Below are positions 8,957-16,183 of a stretch of DNA of 64,000 nucleotides, one piece after another (positions within the stretch are counted from its first letter, which is position 1; every line of letters begins with the position of its first letter). The notes below the pieces were generated by a model. The model made no database searches. It was not told the DNA's origin and was given only the letters and a program-made list of their open reading frames with translations. The DNA comes from an uncultured Alphaproteobacteria bacterium (GTDB lineage Bacteria; Pseudomonadota; Alphaproteobacteria; Rhizobiales; Aestuariivirgaceae), in assembly GCA_945957365.1 (NCBI GenBank), contig CAMFKI010000015.1, positions 1 through 64,000 on the forward strand, read 5' to 3'. The translations under genes were made by a program, and so were the position numbers.

Positions 8957-9136
8957 ATGAAAATCGTGCCTGCGGATGACGAATTGCCATCCGAGAAACT
9001 GGTCGAACTCGACTATGCCAAACTGGCTTCGCAGCTTGCACAGGCCAGTGCAGAGGGTGACGCCTATGATGTTCTCCGCGCCGTCTGCCTCAAGCTGCAC
9101 GAGGAAGCGCGCGACCGGCGCGGTCCCCCTCATTGA
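8957..9136 (+). CDS. Small protein of unknown function (59 aa)
   Basis: A 59-residue soluble, acidic protein starting MKIVPADDELPSEK with a strong GGGAGG ribosome site. It is helical in character (KLASQLAQASAEGDAY, then VCLKLHEEARD) and has one cysteine. An AT-rich 100-bp stretch precedes it, which could hold a promoter. It ends just before a run of 12 C at 9150-9161 and a terminator at 9207. No family recognised. Confidence 0.55.
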   Translation: MKIVPADDELPSEKLVELDYAKLASQLAQASAEGDAYDVLRAVCLKLHEEARDRRGPPH

Positions 9137-9206
9137 ATTGAGCTTGTGGCCCCCCCCCCCCGCAGGGCGGACCCCGCGCCCCGGTCCACAAATGCAATGC
9201 CACATG

Positions 9207-9236
9207 AAAAACGTCCGGCGATGAGCCGGACGTTTT
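9207..9236. terminator. Rho-independent terminator, bidirectional
   Basis: A 12-bp perfect stem AAAACGTCCGGC / GCCGGACGTTTT around the loop GATGA. Each arm ends in A/T, so it can stop transcription from the small gene on the left and from the sulfatase gene, which converges from the right. Confidence 0.85.
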
Positions 9237-9257
9237 CGTTTCGTGGTGCCTTGCGCC

Positions 9258-10766
9258 TCAGTGATTGGCGCTCGACGTCGACTCCTCGAGGGTGCGCATG
9301 ACGGCGTCGAGATTGAAGGACGCCGGCTTCTGGCGCGGCGGGAACTTCTTGAAGTTCTCGATCTGATGGGCCACCACGCCCTGCATCGCATAAATGATGT
9401 AGGCGTGGGTGATGACCCAGTCCCAGTATGTATTGGAGTTTTCGTCCGCTCGCTCGAACGGATCGCGCCTGAGGTTGAAGATCTTCGGCGCGCGCAGCTT
9501 GACGAAGGGTTCGAACCAGCACTGCAGCGTCTTGGCGCGCTGCTCCATCAGCACGACCTTCCAGTCCTGCATGCGGATGGCCATGATGTCGCCGTCGTCG
9601 GAGATGTAGAAGAACGCGTTGCGCGGGCTCTCCTTCGTCTGGCCCGTCAGGTAGGGCATCATGTCGAAGCCGTCGAGATGGACCTTGTAGGTCATCTTGC
9701 CGACCTTGTGGCCCTTCAGCAGCTTCTCCTTGATGTCGGGTTCGCCCGCGGCGGAGAGGAAGGTGGGCAGCATGTCCTGGTGCGAGACGATGCCGTTCAC
9801 CACCGACCCGGCGGGAATGTGCTTCGGCCAGCGCAGGAAGGCCGGCACGCGCCAGCCGCCTTCCCAGTTGGTGTTCTTTTCCGAACGGAAGGGCGTGATG
9901 CCGGCGTCGGGCCAGGTGTTGTAGTGCACGCCATTGTCGGTCGAGTACATGACGATGGTGTCGTCCGCGATGCCGAGGTCGTCGAGCTTGTCGAGCATGC
10001 GGCCGATGTTCTCGTCATGGGCGACCATGACGTCGTTGTATTCGCCCTGGCCGTTGCTCTTGCCCTTGTGCTTGGGCGCACAATGGGTGCGGAAATGCAT
10101 GCCGGTGGTGTTGTACCACACGAAGAACGGCTCGTTGGACTTCGCGGCATCGTCGATGAAGCGCAGCGCGTGTTCCGTCACCTCGTCGTCGATCGTCTCC
10201 ATGCGCTTGCGGGTGAGGGCGCCGGTATCGGTGATCTTCTGGCCGCCCTTGCCGTCGGCCCAGCTGTGGATCACGCCGCGCGGCCCGAAGCGCTTCTTGA
10301 ACTCGGGGTTCTTCGGGTAATCGGGGTCCTCCGGCTCTTCCTCGGCATTGAGGTGATAGAGGTTGCCGAAGAACTCGTCGAAACCATGCATGGTGGGCAG
10401 GAACTGGTCCTTGTCGCCCAGGTGGTTCTTGCCGAACTGGCCGGTGCGGTAGCCGTGCGGCTTCAGGAGTTCGGCGATGGTCGGATCCTCCTTCTGCAGG
10501 CCCACATCGGCGCCCGGCATGCCGACCTTGGTGAGGCCGGTGCGGATCGGGTTCTGGCCGCACAGGAAGGCGGCGCGGCCGGCGGTGCAGCTCTGCTGGC
10601 CGTAGTAGTCGGTGAAGGCCACACCCTCGTTGCCGATGCGGTCGATGTTGGGCGTGCGATAGCCCATCTGGCCGCGGCTGTTGTAGCTGATGTTCCACCA
10701 GCCGATGTCGTCACCCCACAACACGAGGATGTTCGGCTTCTTGGTCGGTTTCGGTTTGGTCGCCAT
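9258..10766 (-). CDS. Sulfatase family hydrolase (arylsulfatase)
   Basis: A 502-residue type I sulfatase that would hydrolyse sulfate (or phosphonate) esters. The N-terminal metal-binding motif NILVLWGDDIGWWN is present. The modification site reads QQSCTAGRAAFLCGQ: Cys followed by x-A-x-Arg, the signature in which Cys is oxidised to formylglycine, with the downstream LxxG-like segment altered to LCG. Further metal ligands appear in GKNHLGD and STDNGVHY. No signal peptide is visible, so a cytoplasmic site is likely. It is the last gene of an operon that begins with the formylglycine-generating enzyme at 12731. Confidence 0.9.
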   Translation of the reverse strand: MATKPKPTKKPNILVLWGDDIGWWNISYNSRGQMGYRTPNIDRIGNEGVAFTDYYGQQSCTAGRAAFLCGQNPIRTGLTKVGMPGADVGLQKEDPTIAELLKPHGYRTGQFGKNHLGDKDQFLPTMHGFDEFFGNLYHLNAEEEPEDPDYPKNPEFKKRFGPRGVIHSWADGKGGQKITDTGALTRKRMETIDDEVTEHALRFIDDAAKSNEPFFVWYNTTGMHFRTHCAPKHKGKSNGQGEYNDVMVAHDENIGRMLDKLDDLGIADDTIVMYSTDNGVHYNTWPDAGITPFRSEKNTNWEGGWRVPAFLRWPKHIPAGSVVNGIVSHQDMLPTFLSAAGEPDIKEKLLKGHKVGKMTYKVHLDGFDMMPYLTGQTKESPRNAFFYISDDGDIMAIRMQDWKVVLMEQRAKTLQCWFEPFVKLRAPKIFNLRRDPFERADENSNTYWDWVITHAYIIYAMQGVVAHQIENFKKFPPRQKPASFNLDAVMRTLEESTSSANH

Positions 10767-10798
10767 CGCTTCGTCTCCCAGTTGAGATTACAGGCACG

Positions 10799-11242
10799 TC
10801 AGATCAGTCGCAGAAGCACGCTGAAGAAGGCGAAGATGCCGACCAGCAGCAGCACCAGGATGACCCCGACGACGGGCGAATTGCGCCCGTCCCTGGTCAT
10901 GCCGGCGATCGGCGCATAGTCGCTGCTCCACAGGTATTTCACGGTCCAGCGATATTCCCACAGGGCAATCACCAGGGATGCAATGCCGCAGAAGATCAGC
11001 GCCAGGCCGAGGTAGCGCGGCGCATGCGGGAACGTGGCCTCTCCCGAACCAGGCATGTCCGTCATGCGTTCGAAGAACTGGACGATGGTGAAGCCGAAGC
11101 CGATGAGCGACACGGCGGTGCGCACCCATGCGAGAATGGTGCGTTCCACCGCCATGCGGGTGCGCATCCAGGCGAAGTGCGACTCGGCCGCCACCTTCAC
11201 GGTGAAGCGGCCGGCTTCCGGGTGTTGCTCCTGCTCGCTCAT
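10799..11242 (-). CDS. DUF202 (YidH-like) membrane protein
   Basis: A 147-residue membrane protein with three predicted helices. It carries the DUF202 hallmarks: RTRMAVERTILAWVRTAVSL followed by a membrane segment, then a C-terminal hydrophobic helix (VVGVILVLLLVGIFAFF). The start ATG at 11242 overlaps the upstream stop by four bases. Function of the family is unknown. Position between the sulfatase and its maturase suggests a supporting role, which is inference. Confidence 0.8.
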   Translation of the reverse strand: MSEQEQHPEAGRFTVKVAAESHFAWMRTRMAVERTILAWVRTAVSLIGFGFTIVQFFERMTDMPGSGEATFPHAPRYLGLALIFCGIASLVIALWEYRWTVKYLWSSDYAPIAGMTRDGRNSPVVGVILVLLLVGIFAFFSVLLRLI

Positions 11243-11751
11243 GGCGCATTGTCCCCGGTGTCCTGCGCATTCACCCCCCACAGCCGCGCCAGCCGCTGGA
11301 ATGGCCCGCGCAGCAAGAGATAGGGCACGAAGGCCAGCAGCACGGCGACGATCGCCGCCTCGCCCGGATAGAAGGTCTTGAACACGATGACCTGGTAGGC
11401 GACATCCATCGCGAGGCCGAGCAGGATGACGCGCGAAGTGGCGATGACGCCGTCATAGATCCGGTCGACGCGGTGCGTGGTGCCGGTGAGCAGGCTCCAG
11501 AAATAGGGTGGCGTGCCGCTGCGGGCGTCACGCACACCATCGATGGCCGCCAGCAGCGCAGCCATCACGGGCTGCAGGATGAAGCGGAAGGTCATGGGCC
11601 CGCCGGGCCGCTCCGCGATGGAGGTGAAGACGCGCGCGCGCACCTCGGCGGAGAATCCGTGCAGCACCAGCCCGACGAGTGCGAAGATGATCACGAGGGC
11701 AAGAGCCAGCTGCGCCAGGATGGACTGCGTCCTGGTCGCAGCCCGGGCCAT
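11239..11751 (-). CDS. Membrane protein of unknown function
   Basis: A 170-residue protein with about four hydrophobic segments (LALALVIIFALVGLVLHGF near the N-terminus; FILQPVMAALLAAIDGV; RVILLGLAMDVAYQVIVF; AIVAVLLAFVPYLLLRG). A central DARSGTPPYFWSLLTG stretch is soluble. No known domain recognised. It overlaps the formylglycine-generating enzyme gene by one base and the DUF202 gene by four, so the four genes are one operon. Confidence 0.75.
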   Translation of the reverse strand: MARAATRTQSILAQLALALVIIFALVGLVLHGFSAEVRARVFTSIAERPGGPMTFRFILQPVMAALLAAIDGVRDARSGTPPYFWSLLTGTTHRVDRIYDGVIATSRVILLGLAMDVAYQVIVFKTFYPGEAAIVAVLLAFVPYLLLRGPFQRLARLWGVNAQDTGDNAP

Positions 11752-12731
11752 CAGGCGCCCTTCCTGTCGCGCAGGATGCAGCGGAAGCCCACGTGGCTCA
11801 TCGCCGTGTCGATGGGCTGCGCGTGGCGTGCCGCCGGGCGGTAGCGTCGGCAGTAGTTGGGCGCGCAGAGATGCGAGCCACCCTTCACGACCTTGCGCGG
11901 GATCCTGAATTGCGGCTGCTGCGGGTCATAGCTCTGCTGTTCGCCCGCGCCGCGCGGATTGGCGGGCACGCAGCAGCTCTTCTGGGCCGGCGCGTGCTGT
12001 GCCGAATACCAGTCGGTCGTCCATTCCCACACATTGCCGATCATGTCGTAGAGGCCGAAGCCGTTGGCAGGGTAGGTGCCCACCGGAGAGGTGCGGGTGT
12101 AGCCGTCTTCCTCGAGGTTCTGCCACGGGAACTGGCCCTGCCAGGTATTGGCCATGTGCCGGCCTTCGGGCACCAGTTCGCCGCCCCAGGCGAATTCCTG
12201 CGCTTCGAGGCCGCCGCGCGCGGCATATTCCCACTCGCTTTCGGTGGGCAGCGACTTGCCGGCCCAGGCCGCATAGGCCTCGGCATCCTGATACGAAATG
12301 TGCACGGCGGGATGATCTTCCAGTCCCGCGAGCGAACTGTCGGGACCAAAGGGGTGGCGCCAGTCGGCGCCGATGACGAAGGCCCACCAGTTTGCGTAAT
12401 TGGCGAGATCGACGGGGTGATCGGGTGGCGAGAACACCATCGATCCCGGCTTCAGCATCTCGGGTAGAATGCCGGGATAGTCCTTGGGATCGGGTGCGAT
12501 TTCGGTGAAGGTTACATAGCCCGTCGCCGCGACGAAGCGGGCGAAGTCGCTGTTGGTCACGGGCTTCGCATCGATCCAGAAGCCGTCCACGGCAACCCGG
12601 TGCGCCGGCCTTTCTTCGGGGTAGTGGCGGTCGGACCCCATGAGGAATTCCCCTCCGGGCAGGCGGACCATGTCCTTGACCGCCGCATCCGGCCTCACTT
12701 CTTCGGCTGTCTCGAATTCATGCACTGTCAT
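11751..12731 (-). CDS. Formylglycine-generating enzyme (sulfatase-modifying factor, SUMF1 family)
   Basis: A 326-residue oxidase that converts the sulfatase active-site Cys to formylglycine using oxygen. It has the SUMF1 fold markers: VRLPGGEFLMGSD, RVAVDGFWIDAKPVTN, SLPTESEWEYAARGG, GNVWEWTTDWY and KVVKGGSHLCAPNYCRRYR. The last contains the two copper-binding cysteines of true aerobic FGEs, which pseudo-FGE homologues lack. The ATG at 12731 is favoured because a longer frame upstream runs over the neighbouring glycine-rich gene. First gene of the operon ending with the sulfatase. Confidence 0.9.
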   Translation of the reverse strand: MTVHEFETAEEVRPDAAVKDMVRLPGGEFLMGSDRHYPEERPAHRVAVDGFWIDAKPVTNSDFARFVAATGYVTFTEIAPDPKDYPGILPEMLKPGSMVFSPPDHPVDLANYANWWAFVIGADWRHPFGPDSSLAGLEDHPAVHISYQDAEAYAAWAGKSLPTESEWEYAARGGLEAQEFAWGGELVPEGRHMANTWQGQFPWQNLEEDGYTRTSPVGTYPANGFGLYDMIGNVWEWTTDWYSAQHAPAQKSCCVPANPRGAGEQQSYDPQQPQFRIPRKVVKGGSHLCAPNYCRRYRPAARHAQPIDTAMSHVGFRCILRDRKGA

Positions 12732-12807
12732 TCGGCCGCTGTCGCCTGTTGGCTGATATTGGTTGCTAACATGCCGCTTCCACAACTGCCATGTTCCGGC
12801 ACGCGAG

Positions 12808-13164
12808 TTACCGGCGGACGCAGTTGCGGTAGGAATAGTTGTAGTAGACGTTCCACCTGCTGGTGGAGGCGAGCAGGCCGGCGCCACCTCCGACGAGTGC
12901 GCCACGCCCGGCATTGCGCCCGGTATTGCGCCGGCTGCCGCTGGCAACGGCGCCGACGGCCGCGCCGCCGGCCGCTCCGGTCGCCGTGGTGCGGCGGGTG
13001 TTGCGGTCGGCGTAGCGACGGGCTTCCGCCGAACACTGGCGGCTGCGCTGGGCCGATACGGAGGAGGAGGCTTCTGCCCGCGTGGCGACGCCGGGGGCGG
13101 TCACGACGGCTGCTGCAATCAGGGCGAGCGCCAATGCCGAAATCCGAGTGATAGGTCCGAACAA
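12808..13164 (-). CDS. Glycine-zipper exported protein
   Basis: About 118 residues. Signal peptide (ISALALALIAAAVVT, then APGVATRAEA), followed by an Arg/Ser-rich part and two glycine-zipper stretches (TGAAGGAAVGAVASG and GRGALVGGGAGLL) of the sort that insert into or lie on membranes. The C-terminus NVYYNYSYRNCVRR resembles the YMGG-like family ending. No ATG is available; TTG at 13164 is chosen because AGGGAG precedes it by 7 bases. Function unknown. Confidence 0.65.
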   Translation of the reverse strand: MFGPITRISALALALIAAAVVTAPGVATRAEASSSVSAQRSRQCSAEARRYADRNTRRTTATGAAGGAAVGAVASGSRRNTGRNAGRGALVGGGAGLLASTSRWNVYYNYSYRNCVRR

Positions 13165-13264
13165 CGTCGTGCTCCCTGGCAAATTTCAACCCTGATGCCC
13201 CTGTTATGCTCAACCCCTCGTCAGAATTGTGTCAAGTGGAACAATCTTCAAAAAATCGTCGGCG

Positions 13265-13519
13265 TCACTCTCCGGACTGGCCGGCCTCCCGCATCGATGC
13301 GGCAAGTTCGCCGCGAAACCGCTTGTCGCGCTTGAGGTGCCATTCGCGGCTCATCGCGGCGGTGCGGCTGGGCAGCTGTTCGACATAGAGCAGCGACCAT
13401 GCCAGGCCGCGAGTCGATTTCGCACCCGTGCCGGCATTGTGCTGCCCAAGCCGGCGGTCGGGGTCGAGCGTCCAGCCCACATAGGTCCTGACCCCGCGCG
13501 CCGTCCGCGTGCCGAGCAC
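13265..13519 (-). CDS. GIY-YIG domain protein (UPF0213-like)
   Basis: Small single-domain GIY-YIG nuclease-like protein. Visible: TYVGWTLDPDRRLGQHNAG (the YIG half and conserved Arg/His), KSTRGLAWSLLYVE and a REWHLKRDKR helix. The GIY half is YVYVLGT, and its YVY lies upstream of the GTG at 13519, so the real start must be further up, probably a non-ATG codon (a CTG at 13567 is in frame and overlaps the end of mgtE). The boundary given is the shortest open frame. Catalytic Glu near the C-terminus is uncertain, so nuclease activity is not assured. Confidence 0.7.
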   Translation of the reverse strand: MLGTRTARGVRTYVGWTLDPDRRLGQHNAGTGAKSTRGLAWSLLYVEQLPSRTAAMSREWHLKRDKRFRGELAASMREAGQSGE

Positions 13520-13563
13520 GTAGACGTAGCCCGGGGCCAGGCCGTTCGGGGTGCCTTCTGCCG

Positions 13564-14937
13564 TCAGAGCAATGTTCCGCGCAGGATGAGGGCGGCCACC
13601 GAGAAATAGATGACCAGTCCTGTGACGTCGACCAGCGTGGCGACGAAGGGGGCGGAGGCCGCTGCCGGGTCGAAGCCCGCGCGCTTCAGCACGAAGGGCA
13701 GGAGCGAGCCGGCGACCGAGCCGAAGGTGACGACGCCGACCAGCGCCAGCCCGACGGTGAGTGCCAGCAGCCGCCAGTGCTCGCCATAGTCATAAATGCC
13801 CATCACCTGCCAGGTCCCGATGCGCACGATGCCGATGACGCCGAGGATGCCGCCCAGCACCAGACCAGCGGGAAGCTCGCGCAGCGCAACGCGCCACCAG
13901 TCCTTCAGCCGCACCTGCTGCAGCGCGATGGCGCGGATCAGCAGCGACGTGGCCTGGCTACCGGAATTGCCGCCCGAGCTCATGATCAGCGGAATGAACA
14001 GCGTCAGCACCACCGCCTTGGCCAGCTCGTTCTCATAGCCCTGCATTGCCGAGGCGGTGAGCATTTCGGAGAAGAACAGGGCGCACAGCCAGCCGGCGCG
14101 CTTCTGCACCATGCGCCAGAAGGAGATCTCGGTGTAGGGCTCGTCGAGCGCTTCCATGCCGCCGAAGCGCTGCACTTCCTCGGTCTGGCGCTCGACCATG
14201 GCGTCGATGACGTCGTCGACGGTTACGATGCCGAGGATGTGGCCGCGGCCATCCACCACCGGCACGGCGAGCAGGTCGTATTTGGAAATGAGGCGCACCG
14301 CCTCGCTGCGCGGTGCCGCGGCGCGCACGCTCACGGGCTTGCGCTGCGGGGCGGCGGTCAGCACGCTGGCATGGGGGTCGCCCGCCACCAGCCGGCGCAG
14401 GGAAACGGCCTGCACCAGCACATTGCGCGCAGGGTCCATGACATAGACGGCATAGACCGTCTCGCGCGAGCGTTCGACCATGCGGATGTGGTGCAGCACG
14501 TCGGCAATGCTCCACGTCGACGGGACGGACACGAACTCGGTCGTCATGATCGCGCCGGCGCTGTCTTCGGGATAGGCGAGGAGCTCCTTGACCGACTGGC
14601 GCGCCTCGGGCGGCAACAGGGCGGTGAGCTCCTGGCGCACCGGCTCCTCGATCTCGTGGAAGATGTCGACGACGCGGTCGAGCGACATGAGCGCCAATAT
14701 CGCCGCTGCGACATCGCGGGGCAGGCCCTCGATGATGGCCGGGCCATGTTCGAGCCCCGGCTGGTCCAGAACTTCGACCGCCTTGTCGCGCGGCAGGGCC
14801 GCCATGACTTCGGTCGCCTCCTCGGCGTCCTGGGTGTTGAGGACGTCGACGATGTCGGGGGCGAGCTCGCGCGCGATACGGGCCGCGATGTCACGCGGGG
14901 CGAGCTCGGCGGCGTCTTCGATATTGTCGTTCTTCAT
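13564..14937 (-). CDS. mgtE: Magnesium transporter MgtE
   Basis: A 457-residue magnesium channel. Order: N-terminal helical MgtE_N domain (about 30-135), two CBS domains (about 140-265, with VQAVSLRRLVAGDP and GHILGIVTVDDVIDAM), a linker, then five membrane helices including MSSGGNSGSQATSLLIRA, the conserved pore segment, and GSVAGSLLPFVLKRAGFDPA. Full length and intact. Mg2+ sensing by the cytosolic domains closes the channel in characterised members. I saw no magnesium riboswitch-like structure in the upstream 378 bp. Confidence 0.92.
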   Translation of the reverse strand: MKNDNIEDAAELAPRDIAARIARELAPDIVDVLNTQDAEEATEVMAALPRDKAVEVLDQPGLEHGPAIIEGLPRDVAAAILALMSLDRVVDIFHEIEEPVRQELTALLPPEARQSVKELLAYPEDSAGAIMTTEFVSVPSTWSIADVLHHIRMVERSRETVYAVYVMDPARNVLVQAVSLRRLVAGDPHASVLTAAPQRKPVSVRAAAPRSEAVRLISKYDLLAVPVVDGRGHILGIVTVDDVIDAMVERQTEEVQRFGGMEALDEPYTEISFWRMVQKRAGWLCALFFSEMLTASAMQGYENELAKAVVLTLFIPLIMSSGGNSGSQATSLLIRAIALQQVRLKDWWRVALRELPAGLVLGGILGVIGIVRIGTWQVMGIYDYGEHWRLLALTVGLALVGVVTFGSVAGSLLPFVLKRAGFDPAAASAPFVATLVDVTGLVIYFSVAALILRGTLL

Positions 14938-15315
14938 GATGCGCTTCCTTGCGACCGGCGGCCGCTGGAAGCTGAACGCGGAGCCTAGCGCCCACGCACC
15001 TCTGCCAGCGGCACAAACGATCGGCTTTTACTGTCGTCGGGCATGGGGGTTTTCCGTTGAGCGCGGCCCCTGTGGGACCGCTAATGCTGGATGCGCCCAA
15101 GCGCCGCGCCGGTCAAGCGCCATCGATGCGATGCGGCAATTTTGGCAACAAGATGCAATGATTTCCCGTGACGGGCTGCCGCTGCTTGGTCTGCCCGCAC
15201 GCCTGTCGCTGTTATCACCAATTGACGGCGCTGTCCCACGGCGTGAAACAGGGGGAACGGGACGGTGCGTTCATGGCGCGCCCGAGTCCCGGCTTAGCAC
15301 AGGAAGGCCCTCGAC
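14938..15315. other. Intergenic region between divergent mgtE and a small exported-protein gene
   Basis: 378 bp with no gene I can support. It must hold the promoters of mgtE (leftward) and of the 107-residue exported protein (rightward, with GGAAGG near 15301). No clear palindrome, terminator or RNA element was seen. Confidence 0.5.
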
Positions 15316-15639
15316 ATGAAGAAAACCAGGCTCGCACTGTTCGCCGCTGTGGCGCTGGCGTTCGGGATCGGTGAAATGCCCCCGGCCGGCCAGCATGACA
15401 CGCCATCGCTGTTCGGTTTCATCAACGAAGCGGGCGCCGTCGTCGGCAGGCCCGCCACGCCCGGCAGCGTCGCCGGCGTCGCACGGCGCACCACGCGCCG
15501 CACCATCCGCCGTGGCGCCTACATGGCCACCCTGCCGCACGCCTGCCCGCTGGGCAGCTATTACGGATACAGCCTCTATTATTGTGGCGGCACCTACTAC
15601 CAGAAGTCCGGCAGCGGCTTCGTCATCGTCTATTTCTGA
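15316..15639 (+). CDS. Small exported protein, Rhizobiales type
   Basis: 107 residues with a short signal peptide (MKKTRLALFAAVALAFGIG). A basic patch ARRTTRRTIRRGAYMATLPH leads to HACPLGSYYGYSLYYCGG and a C-terminal aromatic/valine strand. The RRTxRRTxRRG and CxxxxYYGxxLYYCGGxYY pattern is familiar from small exported proteins of Rhizobiales, function unknown. Two cysteines are likely to pair in the periplasm. Confidence 0.75.
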   Translation: MKKTRLALFAAVALAFGIGEMPPAGQHDTPSLFGFINEAGAVVGRPATPGSVAGVARRTTRRTIRRGAYMATLPHACPLGSYYGYSLYYCGGTYYQKSGSGFVIVYF

Positions 15640-15815
15640 GCGGATGGCATGGACCGGCGCGGAGCAACCTTCCGCGCCGGCTACAAAATGCAATCAAAGG
15701 CATCCAATCGTAACACCTGCCCGCGCGAGTCGTCGGATATCACTGTCAGCGGCGGCAGGCACGGTCCCATGAGGTGACCGGCTCCTCCGAAGAGACAAAA
15801 CGCAGGAGATATTCG

Positions 15816-16097
15816 ATGACGACCAACAAGATCCTCTCGCTTGGCCTCGGGCTCGTGATGGCGGTTGCGGCCGTTCTTCCGGCCGCCGCGGCGACCGCGC
15901 CGGCCAAGGCGACGTCGACGGCCTCGTCGACCGCCAAGATGCACCACACCTATTTCTATGTGTCCCATAACCCCAAGGGCAAGGGCTGCGTGATCGTCAA
16001 CCATCGTCCCTCCAAGAAACTGATGGTCGGCAAGTACTATTACTCCACTCACAAGGCTGCTGCCGCCGAGATGAAGGCCAACAAGGCCTGCCACTAA
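15816..16097 (+). CDS. Small exported protein of unknown function
   Basis: 93 residues, signal peptide (ILSLGLGLVMAVAAVLPAAAA), then an Ala/Thr/Ser-rich linker and a compact basic domain: MHHTYFYVSHNPKGKGCVIV, KKLMVGKYYYSTHKAA and a C-terminal cysteine. GCAGGAGA precedes the ATG. A strong terminator follows directly, so it is probably transcribed alone. No family recognised. Confidence 0.7.
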   Translation: MTTNKILSLGLGLVMAVAAVLPAAAATAPAKATSTASSTAKMHHTYFYVSHNPKGKGCVIVNHRPSKKLMVGKYYYSTHKAAAAEMKANKACH

Positions 16098-16123
16098 ATT
16101 CCTGACCGCAAGGTCGTGAATCG

Positions 16124-16153
16124 GAACGCCACCCCGCGAGCGGGGTGGCGTTC
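16124..16153. terminator. Hairpin terminator between converging genes
   Basis: A 13-bp stem (GAACGCCACCCCG / CGGGGTGGCGTTC) with the 4-base loop CGAG, placed between the small exported-protein gene and the converging cysteine-rich gene. Confidence 0.75.
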
Positions 16154-16183
16154 TGCATTTCACCGGCTGTTGTGACGTTGGCC

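Noticed and set aside
9243..10919. Long open frame antisense to the sulfatase gene
   Set aside because: High-GC codon bias leaves long antisense frames open; the sulfatase has clear family motifs and this frame has none.
14938..15315. Magnesium-sensing riboswitch upstream of mgtE
   Set aside because: No conserved M-box-like structure could be made out by eye.
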